A DNA stretch of 64,000 bases from Flavobacteriaceae bacterium (lineage in GTDB: Bacteria > Bacteroidota > Bacteroidia > Flavobacteriales > Flavobacteriaceae). The notes below the pieces were generated by a model. That model searched no databases, was not told the origin of the DNA, and saw only the letters and a list, made by a program, of their open reading frames with translations. Below, one piece after another: positions 35,845-42,330 of this stretch (positions within the stretch are counted from its first letter, which is position 1; the number at the start of each line of letters is the position of its first letter). Made by a program: the position numbers and the translations under genes. The DNA lies in the NCBI GenBank assembly GCA_947451525.1, contig CANFZM010000006.1, positions 62,001 through 126,000 on the forward strand, given 5' to 3'.

Positions 35845-38025
35845 ATGAGTAAAATACCTAAAAAATTTGGAAGTAAAGAGAAGACTTTCTCTGAAAAAAT
35901 ATTAAAAATACTATCAAAACAAGCCAATAAACCCTTCAATTACAAACAAATATGTGCTGTTCTTGAATTGACCGATACTAAAAGTAGAAACGAAATTATT
36001 AAGGATTTAAAAATTCTTGCTGCTCAAAAAGTAATTATTGAAAGCGATCCTGGAAATTATTTAGTGAAAGCAGTAAGTCAAGATTACTACGAAGGAACAA
36101 TTGACATGACTTCTAGAAGAACTGCCTATTTCATCTGCCCTGATTTTGAAACGGATGTTTTTATTCCTACCAATAATTTAAACCACGCACTGGATAAAGA
36201 TAAAGTTAGAGTTTATGTTTACAACCGTCGTAAAGGAAAAAAACCAGAAGGAGAAGTAATTGAAATTTTAGAAAGAGCAAAAACTGAATTCGTTGGCGTT
36301 ATTGATATTCAAAAGAATTTTGCTTTTGTATCTACTGCAAATGCTAAAATGTATACCGATATTTTTATATCGAAAGATAAATACAACGGAGCAGAACAAG
36401 GCGATGTAGTGGTTGTAAAAATTGAAGATTGGCCTAAAAAAGCCGATTCTCCTTTTGGAACTGTACTAAAAGTTTTAGGAAAACCAGGCGAACACGATAC
36501 CGAAATTCATGCTATCCTTGCTGAATATGGCTTACCTTATGATTTTCCTGTAGAAGTAGAAGTTTTTGCACAAAAAATTGATACTGCTATTCATCCGGAA
36601 GAAATTGCAAAACGTCGGGACATGCGAGATACCTTGACGTATACTATTGACCCTAAAGACGCTAAAGATTTTGATGATGCTTTATCGTTTAAAAAATTAG
36701 AAAATGGAAATTTCGAAATTGGAATTCACATTGCCGATGTTTCCCATTATTTACAAGAAGGAACCATCTTAGATGATGAGGCTTACAATAGAGGAACTTC
36801 AGTATATTTAGTAGATAGAGTGGTGCCAATGTTGCCAGAAGTATTATCAAATTTTGCTTGTTCACTTCGTCCGAATGAAGAAAAATATACCTTTTCTGCT
36901 ATTTTCGAAATTGATCATAAAGCAACTGTTTTAAATCAATGGTTTGGAAGAACGGTAATTAATTCCGACCAACGATTTTCGTATGAAGAAGCACAAGTTA
37001 TCATCGAAACTAAATCCAATAAAATTCCTGCAGAAATTTCGTTAACAGGTTCCGATTTTACTGCTTCCGATGCAATTACTGAAGCCACTTTAAAATTAGA
37101 TGAATTAGCAAAAATTCTTCGAAGAAATAGAATGAATAATGGCGCAATATCGTTTGATAAAGTAGAAGTTAAATTCAATTTAGATGAAAACGGAGAACCG
37201 GAGGGGGTTTACTTTAAAGTTTCCAAAGATGCCAATCATTTGATAGAAGAATTCATGCTTTTAGCCAATAGAAAAGTCGCGGAATACATTGGAAAACAAA
37301 AGAAAACCTTCATTTATAGAATTCACGACGAGCCAAACGAAGATAAGTTATTTGCCATGCAGGCTTTGATTTCTAAATTCGGATACAAAATAGATTTACG
37401 CGATAAAAAAGACATTTCTAAATCATTAAACCAATTAATGTCAGACGTTAACGGTAAGAAAGAGCAAAATCTTATCGATACGCTAGCAATTAGAACCATG
37501 AGTAAAGCCAAATATTCTACAGAAAATATTGGTCACTATGGTTTGGCTTTCGATTACTACAGTCATTTTACCTCACCAATTAGACGTTATCCGGATGTTA
37601 TGGTACATCGATTACTCCAATACTATTTGGATGGTGGAAAAAGCGCCGATGCCGAAGTTTATGAAGAAAAATGTGTGCATTCATCCAATATGGAAAGTTT
37701 AGCAACCAATGCCGAACGCGATTCTATCAAATACATGCAAATTAAATACATGCAAGATCATAAAGATCAAGAATTCCTTGGTGTTATTTCTGGCGTTACC
37801 GAATGGGGAATTTATGTTGAAATTGTAGAAAATAAATGCGAAGGAATGTGTAGAATTCGTGAAATTAAAGACGATTATTACACTTTTGATGAAAAACAAT
37901 ATGCATTAGTTGGAGAAATTTCTAAACAATTATTACAATTAGGAGACGAAGTTTACGTTAAAGTTAAGAATGCCGATTTAGTTAAAAAACAATTGGATTT
38001 TACTTTTTTAAGAAAAAACGAATAA
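35845..38025 (+). CDS. rnr: Ribonuclease R
   Basis: A 726-residue 3'-5' exoribonuclease of the RNB family that degrades structured RNA. Order: N-terminal winged helix and cold-shock domains (about 10-240), RNB catalytic domain starting near 260 with the metal-binding DPKDAKDFDDALSF block (about 270-283), an HFTSPIRRYPD motif near 572-582, and a C-terminal S1 domain (about 640-725). Length is normal for Bacteroidota RNase R. First rightward gene after the candidate origin. Confidence 0.95.
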   Translation: MSKIPKKFGSKEKTFSEKILKILSKQANKPFNYKQICAVLELTDTKSRNEIIKDLKILAAQKVIIESDPGNYLVKAVSQDYYEGTIDMTSRRTAYFICPDFETDVFIPTNNLNHALDKDKVRVYVYNRRKGKKPEGEVIEILERAKTEFVGVIDIQKNFAFVSTANAKMYTDIFISKDKYNGAEQGDVVVVKIEDWPKKADSPFGTVLKVLGKPGEHDTEIHAILAEYGLPYDFPVEVEVFAQKIDTAIHPEEIAKRRDMRDTLTYTIDPKDAKDFDDALSFKKLENGNFEIGIHIADVSHYLQEGTILDDEAYNRGTSVYLVDRVVPMLPEVLSNFACSLRPNEEKYTFSAIFEIDHKATVLNQWFGRTVINSDQRFSYEEAQVIIETKSNKIPAEISLTGSDFTASDAITEATLKLDELAKILRRNRMNNGAISFDKVEVKFNLDENGEPEGVYFKVSKDANHLIEEFMLLANRKVAEYIGKQKKTFIYRIHDEPNEDKLFAMQALISKFGYKIDLRDKKDISKSLNQLMSDVNGKKEQNLIDTLAIRTMSKAKYSTENIGHYGLAFDYYSHFTSPIRRYPDVMVHRLLQYYLDGGKSADAEVYEEKCVHSSNMESLATNAERDSIKYMQIKYMQDHKDQEFLGVISGVTEWGIYVEIVENKCEGMCRIREIKDDYYTFDEKQYALVGEISKQLLQLGDEVYVKVKNADLVKKQLDFTFLRKNE

Positions 38026-38032
38026 TTAAAAC

Positions 38033-38113
38033 ACTATTTGCAATGTAGAGTTTATAAATAGTATTACTATTTGTAAAGTAGAGTTAGCAAATAGTATTAC
38101 TATTTGTAAAGTA
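38033..38113. repeat. Three 33-bp-period repeats upstream of DUF4143 ATPase 2
   Basis: ACTATTTG starts at 38033, 38066 and 38099, exactly 33 bases apart, each followed by (C/T)AA(T/A)GTA. Complementary words AAATAGT precede the second and third copies over an ATT spacer (38055-38073 and 38088-38106), giving two hairpin-like dyads; the latter is a perfect 8-base inverted repeat. The third copy supplies TTG (38104-38106) at the -33 position of the gene's promoter. Same layout as, but no sequence similarity to, the repeats upstream of DUF4143 ATPase 1. Probable regulatory operator; inference. Confidence 0.8.
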
Positions 38114-38137
38114 TAATATTATTTTTTATTACTTTTG
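38104..38137 (+). promoter_or_regulatory. Probable promoter of the second DUF4143 gene
   Basis: TTG at 38104-38106, 23-base spacer, -7 element TACTTTTG at 38130-38137, matching TTG/TAnnTTTG, 20 bases before the ATG. The -33 element lies inside the third repeat unit. Confidence 0.5.
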
Positions 38138-38157
38138 TAATATTAAATTGGATAATA

Positions 38158-39336
38158 ATGAATTTTAAAAGAAAGATTTTCAGTGATTTAGAAAAACATT
38201 TATCAAAGAAACAAGTTACAGTTCTAACTGGGATGCGACGAACAGGGAAAACCACATTAGTAAAACAACTAATGGAAGCGTCGAATATTGAACAAAAACT
38301 TTTTTTTGATTTAGAAAAACTAGAAGATAGAGACCGATTTGATATAAGAAATTACGACTTAATTATAACAAGATTAAGCGAAGAAGGAATTGACTTTTCA
38401 AGAAAAGTAATGATTTGTATTGATGAAATTCAATTGTTATTAAATATTCCGAGTGTAATTAAATATTTATATGATCATTATGATATTAAATTTATTGTAA
38501 CCGGTTCAAGTTCTTATTATATTAAAAATAAGTTTCAAGAATCAATGGCGGGACGAAAGAAAATTTTTGAAATTTTCCCTTTAGATTTTGGCGATTATTT
38601 AACTTTTAAAAAATATAATTATAAACCAATTGAAAATCTATTATTATTAGAAAATACTATATCCTTTAATGAAGAGATTCAAAAACATTATGAAGATTAT
38701 TGCTCTTTTGGTGGATTTCCAGAAGTAGTAGTAACAAATGATATTTTAGAAAAAAAAGATTTATTACAAGATATTTTAAGTTCTTATATTAATATTGATC
38801 TAATTCAAATCGCTGATATTAAGAAGATTCCAGAATTACGAAATATTATCAAACTTTTAGCAACCAGAATAGGCTCTAAATTAGACATATCCAAGATTGC
38901 AAATACGGTAAATTTATCTCGCCCAACTGTTGAAAATTATATTTATTTATTAGAAAACACGTATTTTATTAAAACCATTCCAGTATATTCATTAAATGCA
39001 GATAGAGAAATAGTTAAAGCAAGAAAAGTATATTTTCTTGATAATGGAATTGCATCCCAATTTGCAGAATTAAGTAGTGGTTCTAAGTTTGAAAATGCCA
39101 TTTTTAATCAATTACATCATTTTGGAGAAGTGAGTTATTATCAATTAAAAACAGGTCAAGAAATTGATTTTATTATAAACAAAGAAATTGCTTTTGAAGT
39201 AAAAGAAACCGCTCAAGAAATTGATTATAGAAAAATGATGAACCTTGCTAAAAATGTAAATATTAAAAAAGGTTTTGTACTTGGGAAAAACAATGTTTCC
39301 TTCCAAAATTTTATTTGGGGTGGAATGATTAAATAA
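38158..39336 (+). CDS. AAA_14/DUF4143 ATPase, second copy
   Basis: A 392-residue protein with Walker A LTGMRRTGKTTLVKQL (residues 22-37), Walker B MICIDEIQLLL (about 84-94), a winged-helix-like SKIANTVNLSRPTVENYIYLL segment and C-terminal DUF4143 with YFLDNGIASQF. The end QEIDFII..IAFEVKET resembles a PD-(D/E)XK nuclease core. Only moderately similar to the copy at 25433-26563, so not a recent duplication. Cellular function is unknown. Preceded by three 33-base repeats overlapping the promoter; followed 16 bases later by the DUF2807 gene. Confidence 0.82.
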   Translation: MNFKRKIFSDLEKHLSKKQVTVLTGMRRTGKTTLVKQLMEASNIEQKLFFDLEKLEDRDRFDIRNYDLIITRLSEEGIDFSRKVMICIDEIQLLLNIPSVIKYLYDHYDIKFIVTGSSSYYIKNKFQESMAGRKKIFEIFPLDFGDYLTFKKYNYKPIENLLLLENTISFNEEIQKHYEDYCSFGGFPEVVVTNDILEKKDLLQDILSSYINIDLIQIADIKKIPELRNIIKLLATRIGSKLDISKIANTVNLSRPTVENYIYLLENTYFIKTIPVYSLNADREIVKARKVYFLDNGIASQFAELSSGSKFENAIFNQLHHFGEVSYYQLKTGQEIDFIINKEIAFEVKETAQEIDYRKMMNLAKNVNIKKGFVLGKNNVSFQNFIWGGMIK

Positions 39337-39352
39337 TTTAAAATAATTTAAG

Positions 39353-40018
39353 ATGAAAAAAATAGTTTATAGTTTATTATTAATCAGTTCTATAGCCTTT
39401 TCTCAAACGGAGAAAAGTGTTGGCGATTTTAATAAAGTAACTGCTTTTGATCAAATAGATGTTACCTTGATTCCTGGAAAAGAGAATAAGGTTCTACTTA
39501 CTGGAAATGGTTCAGAAGAAGTAGAGTTAGTCAATAAAAATGGCGAATTAAAAATTAGAATGCCTCTAACTAGATTATTAGAAGGTGACAATGTTTCGGC
39601 TACTGTTTATTATAAAAAAATTGATGCTGTTGAAGCCAATGAAGGTTCTAGAATAGCAAGTGAATCGGTATTTACAGCAACTTCATTTGATATAAAAGCC
39701 AAGGAAGGTTCGGAAATAAAAATTAAACTTCAGGTAGATAGATTAACTGCTAGAGTTGCCAACGGATCTACTATTAATCTTTCAGGAACTGCTAAAAATC
39801 AAGAGGTTTTAGTGAATTCTGGGGGAATTTATAATGCCGAAAAACTGGTTACTAATCAAACGGTAATAACAGTTAACGCTGGAGGAGAATCGGATGTTTA
39901 TGCTACCGATCTAGTGGAGGCAAAAGTTCGTGCTGGAGGAGATATTATTATTTATGGAAAGCCAAAACAAATCAACCAAAAGATAGTTGCAGGTGGTACA
40001 ATTAAAGAAGCAAATTAG
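39353..40018 (+). CDS. Exported DUF2807 (GIN-domain) protein
   Basis: A 221-residue protein with a signal peptide (residues 1-17, ending AFSQ) and a repetitive right-handed beta-helix of the DUF2807/putative auto-transporter adhesin head GIN type (PF10988). Clues are FDQIDVTLIPGKE (about 32-44), NEGSRIASESVF and VNAGGESDVYATDLVEAKVRAGGDIIIYG, in fragments typical of the family. Likely periplasmic or surface located; function unknown. No transporter or sortase-like partner adjacent. Confidence 0.82.
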   Translation: MKKIVYSLLLISSIAFSQTEKSVGDFNKVTAFDQIDVTLIPGKENKVLLTGNGSEEVELVNKNGELKIRMPLTRLLEGDNVSATVYYKKIDAVEANEGSRIASESVFTATSFDIKAKEGSEIKIKLQVDRLTARVANGSTINLSGTAKNQEVLVNSGGIYNAEKLVTNQTVITVNAGGESDVYATDLVEAKVRAGGDIIIYGKPKQINQKIVAGGTIKEAN

Positions 40019-40082
40019 ATTTTATTTTAGTTTCTAATTAATAAATGTTAATTTGCAGAATAATTTACGTTAAAAAATAAGT

Positions 40083-40766
40083 ATGTTACAAGATATTGCT
40101 GCTGCTATTATCCCAGGTTTTATTTTAAGTTTTATGATTGGTCCAGTATTCTTTGTATTACTGGAAACTAGCGTGGTTAAAGGTTTTAAAGCAGCAATTG
40201 TATTTGATTTAGGAGTGGTTCTTGCCGATGTAATCTTTATTTTAATTGCTTATTTTAGTAGTTATCGATTAATTCAAAGCATTAAAGACGATCCTGCTTT
40301 ATTTATTTTTGGCGGATTAGTAATGCTAACGTATGGTATAATTACCCTAATAAAAAACAAAAAAGCAGAGAAAAATATTGATGAAGAAGACCCAACAGAA
40401 TTAGCCAAAAACAATTATTTTACATTATTTATTAAAGGTTTCTTCTTAAATTTCATCAATGTTGGAGTTCTTGGATATTGGTTATTAATTTTAATTACCA
40501 TTGGTCCAAGATTAAAATTAGATCCTTCCCGTATGTTTACTTTTTTAGCAACTATGGTTGTTACTTATTTTATTACTGATATTTTTAAAATACTTGCTGC
40601 TAAACAATTACGAAACAAATTAAACCCTAAAAACATTCTTCTTATTAAGAAATTCATTAGTATTGTTTTGATAATTTCGGGAGTTTTTATTCTTTCACAA
40701 GGTTTGTTACCTAAAGACAAACAGATAGTTACCAAAGCAGCAGAGGATATAGAAAATAACAGATAA
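40083..40766 (+). CDS. LysE/RhtB-family amino-acid exporter
   Basis: A 227-residue inner-membrane protein with six hydrophobic helices. The start, IIPGFILSFMIGPVFFVLLETSVVKG in pieces (about 8-33), is the LysE G-P-x-x-x/FF motif. A charged stretch between helices 3 and 4 (about 92-112) and a short Lys-rich tail follow. Should export amino acids or related metabolites; substrate not predictable. Downstream are a tiny possible ORF, a dispersed repeat and terminators. Confidence 0.85.
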   Translation: MLQDIAAAIIPGFILSFMIGPVFFVLLETSVVKGFKAAIVFDLGVVLADVIFILIAYFSSYRLIQSIKDDPALFIFGGLVMLTYGIITLIKNKKAEKNIDEEDPTELAKNNYFTLFIKGFFLNFINVGVLGYWLLILITIGPRLKLDPSRMFTFLATMVVTYFITDIFKILAAKQLRNKLNPKNILLIKKFISIVLIISGVFILSQGLLPKDKQIVTKAAEDIENNR

Positions 40767-40775
40767 TAATTTTCT

Positions 40776-40865
40776 ATGATGAAAAAATGGAGTTTACTTT
40801 TACTCTTTTTCTCTCTTTCATTTTTTGCTTATTCATTTTTTATAGGAAGGAAAATCTTACAATAA
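40776..40865 (+). CDS. Possible tiny membrane peptide (29 codons)
   Basis: Ten bases after the LysE stop, an ATGATG start opens 29 codons that encode one hydrophobic helix (WSLLLLFFSLSFFAYSFFIG) flanked by lysines. The hydrophobic design resembles a leader or small membrane peptide, but a poly-T region translates this way by chance, so support is weak. No family recognised. Confidence 0.25.
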   Translation: MMKKWSLLLLFFSLSFFAYSFFIGRKILQ

Positions 40866-40872
40866 TAAAATA

Positions 40873-40900
40873 AGATTCCTACGGAATGACAACATTGTAT
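40873..40900 (+). repeat. 28-bp dispersed repeat, copy 2
   Basis: Copy of the element at 35419-35446 (25 of 28 identical). Here ATTCC-TAC-GGAAT (40875-40887) is a perfect short inverted repeat. Confidence 0.55.
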
Positions 40901-40956
40901 ATTCTTAAGGTTTCTAACAAAAAGTTAATCAATTTTCCTAAAAAGTTAAAATAAAA

Positions 40957-40980
40957 AATCCTCTCGATTTAGAGGATTTT
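40957..40980. terminator. Terminator-like hairpin AAATCCTCT/AGAGGATTT
   Basis: Perfect 9-base inverted repeat (40957-40965 and 40972-40980) with a CGATTT loop. It precedes the 91-base repeat array and may close the LysE transcript. Confidence 0.6.
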
Positions 40981-41046
40981 AAGAAGAGGCATCGTCCCGT
41001 TTTGAAGATAACTTTAATTAATTTTTTCTAAAAATTTGAAACAAAA

Positions 41047-41074
41047 AAAAGAGCTACATTTCTGTAACTCTTTT
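41047..41074 (-). terminator. Duplicate of the tRNA-Cys terminator
   Basis: Same hairpin as at 41138-41165, arms AAAAGAG/CTCTTTT with TACA/TGTA inner pairing, in the middle 91-base repeat. Confidence 0.6.
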
Positions 41075-41137
41075 CAGAAGCATCGTCCGGATTAGAACAT
41101 AACTTTAATTAATTTTTTCTAAAAATTTGAAACAAAA

Positions 41138-41165
41138 AAAAGAGCTACATTTCTGTAACTCTTTT
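41138..41165 (-). terminator. Terminator of tRNA-Cys
   Basis: On the minus strand, directly downstream of the tRNA: hairpin with 7-base arms AAAAGAG/CTCTTTT, inner TACA/TGTA pairs and U-run. A bidirectional structure. Confidence 0.65.
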
Positions 41166-41168
41166 CAG

Positions 41169-41239
41169 AGGCATCGTCCGGATTCGAACCGGAGTAGGAG
41201 CTTTTGCAGAGCCCAGCCTAGCCGCTCGGCCACGACGCC
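41169..41239 (-). tRNA. tRNA-Cys (anticodon GCA)
   Basis: Minus strand, 71 bases. Acceptor stem GGCGTCG pairs with CGATGCC (one G-U). D-arm GTGGCCGAGCGGCTAGGC, anticodon loop CTGCAAA with GCA, T-arm CCGG-TTCGAAT-CCGG. The discriminator base is U, as expected for tRNA-Cys. CCA is not encoded. Terminator and two tandem echoes of the 3' end follow downstream (lower coordinates). Confidence 0.95.
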
Positions 41240-41268
41240 AATTATTTATTGGATTGCAAATATATAAA

Positions 41269-41347
41269 AAAGTTTAAAGTTTAAAAGTTTAAAGTTTAAA
41301 AACTTTTATTTTCCTTGTTTCGTACTTCAAATCTCGTACTTCGTACC
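41269..41347. repeat. Two 7-base-period repeat tracts between tRNA-Cys and folB
   Basis: AAAGTTT occurs four times (41269-41282 and 41284-41297, with one A between the pairs). TCGTACT-type units follow at 41320, 41334 and 41341, separated by TCAAATC, in register every 7 bases; the last reaches the folB stop codon. Confidence 0.7.
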
Positions 41348-41706
41348 TAAGTTCTATACTCTTCCATTTCAATAGTAACTGCTTCAACATCACCACCAAT
41401 AGGAGGATTTAGTTTAGAAACGGCTAGTATAATTCGGGAAACCGAAGGGATTTCTTTAAAGATTCGCACGATGATTCTATTGGCAACATGTTCCAATAAT
41501 TTAGATCGAATGTCCATTTCTTCCACCACAATCTGATTTAAAAGCACATAATCAACCGTATCTTTGATATCATCCGATAACGAAGATTTACGTAAATCGG
41601 TTTTAATTTCGAGGTCTACTCGGTAATCCGATCCAATTTTTCCTTCTTCTTCCAAGCATCCATGAAAGGAGAAAGTTCTTATATTTTGTAATTTAATAGT
41701 TCCCAT
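41347..41706 (-). CDS. folB: Dihydroneopterin aldolase
   Basis: A 119-residue enzyme of folate synthesis that cleaves dihydroneopterin to 6-hydroxymethyl-dihydropterin. Landmarks: IRTFSFHGCLEEEGKIG (about 8-24) and the C-terminal LNPPIGGDVEAVTIEM segment typical of FolB. The open frame extends 15 codons further, but those codons would run into the toxin gene; the MGTIKLQNIR start at 41706 fits the family. That start lies two bases after the stop of the ParE/RelE-like gene, so folB seems translationally coupled to a toxin-antitoxin operon. Confidence 0.88.
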   Translation of the reverse strand: MGTIKLQNIRTFSFHGCLEEEGKIGSDYRVDLEIKTDLRKSSLSDDIKDTVDYVLLNQIVVEEMDIRSKLLEHVANRIIVRIFKEIPSVSRIILAVSKLNPPIGGDVEAVTIEMEEYRT

Positions 41707-41708
41707 AA

Positions 41709-42008
41709 TTATATTTTTATTCTTGTTACTACTGGATTTTGATAATTGCAAATTACGGCTTGAATATTAACTATTTTGTTAATTTCATCTACCGTAAAAT
41801 GAATTGAATAGGGAAACTTTTTTAGTGGTAATATTCTAATAACGTTATATTTCTGTTCAAAAAAAGGAATGTTATATAATGTATTTAAATGATTCTCATA
41901 TTCAGTAATAAATTTTTCTCCTAAACCGTTTTGAATACTTTCATAATACAAATAGGCCTCTTCTATTTCTAAATCGGCACGTTTTAGAATGGTTACATTA
42001 AACTCCAT
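41709..42008 (-). CDS. ParE/RelE-superfamily toxin
   Basis: A 99-residue protein with a typical ParE/RelE fold pattern: ADLEIEEAYLYYESIQNGLGEKFITEYENHL (in pieces, about 11-41) forming the helical hairpin, then strands IRILPLKKFPYSIHFTVD with the RxxxxxxFPYxI motif, and a final strand. Target (gyrase or ribosome) cannot be told. It overlaps the antitoxin gene by 11 bases and sits just before folB. Confidence 0.85.
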   Translation of the reverse strand: MEFNVTILKRADLEIEEAYLYYESIQNGLGEKFITEYENHLNTLYNIPFFEQKYNVIRILPLKKFPYSIHFTVDEINKIVNIQAVICNYQNPVVTRIKI

Positions 42009-42222
42009 ATTTTACCTTCAAATTTTTTAAGGCAATTCCTGCGTCAATATAATCTTCTGGTTTTGAATTTTTTAATCTTTCTAAAACGATTTCTTGTTGC
42101 CATAAAGGTACTTCGTTTTTTTCCTTTTCCTTAATCGACACATCTGGAATATGCTTAAAAAACTCAATAAATGAATCATAAAACTCATCAGGAATTGTTA
42201 CAGTTAATTGTCTCATGGTCAT
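41998..42222 (-). CDS. Antitoxin of the ParE/RelE-type module
   Basis: A 74-residue protein. The first part is MTMRQLTVTIPDEFYDSFIEFF, a ribbon-like start with a strand and helix; the C-terminal part is charged and helical and presumably binds the toxin. An alternative start at the third codon (MRQLTVTIPD) is equally plausible. First gene of a three-gene unit antitoxin-toxin-folB. Antitoxin family not identified precisely. Confidence 0.75.
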   Translation of the reverse strand: MTMRQLTVTIPDEFYDSFIEFFKHIPDVSIKEKEKNEVPLWQQEIVLERLKNSKPEDYIDAGIALKNLKVKYGV

Positions 42223-42304
42223 GTATATTTATACAAAAATACAAAATATTTTTAATGCTTTTGGAAACATATTTTTTAAATATTTATTTTCTAATCTCTT
42301 TCTT

Positions 42305-42312
42305 TATCTTTG
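42305..42312 (+). promoter_or_regulatory. Probable -7 element of glnS
   Basis: TATCTTTG fits TAnnTTTG, 18 bases before the ATG. No clear -33 TTG at the expected spacing. Confidence 0.4.
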
Positions 42313-42330
42313 TAATCTAATTAATTCAAA

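Larger units (their letters stand above)
40989..41170 (-). repeat. Two tandem 91-bp copies of the tRNA-Cys 3' end plus its terminator
   Basis: GCATCGTCC starts at 40989, 41080 and 41171 (the last is the real tRNA-Cys 3' end), exactly 91 bases apart. The middle copy keeps GCATCGTCCGGATTAGAAC, one change from the T-arm GCATCGTCCGGATTCGAAC; the left copy is more decayed. Each copy carries the same AT-rich spacer and a hairpin AAAAGAG-(C)TACA-TTTC-TGTA(A)-CTCTTTT (41047-41074, 41138-41165). No gene and no tRNA body are inside the copies. Confidence 0.85.

Noticed and set aside
40982..41239. attL/attR of an integrated element at tRNA-Cys
   Set aside because: No integrase or foreign gene lies between the repeats, which are a tandem 91-bp duplication; kept only as a possible history in the findings.
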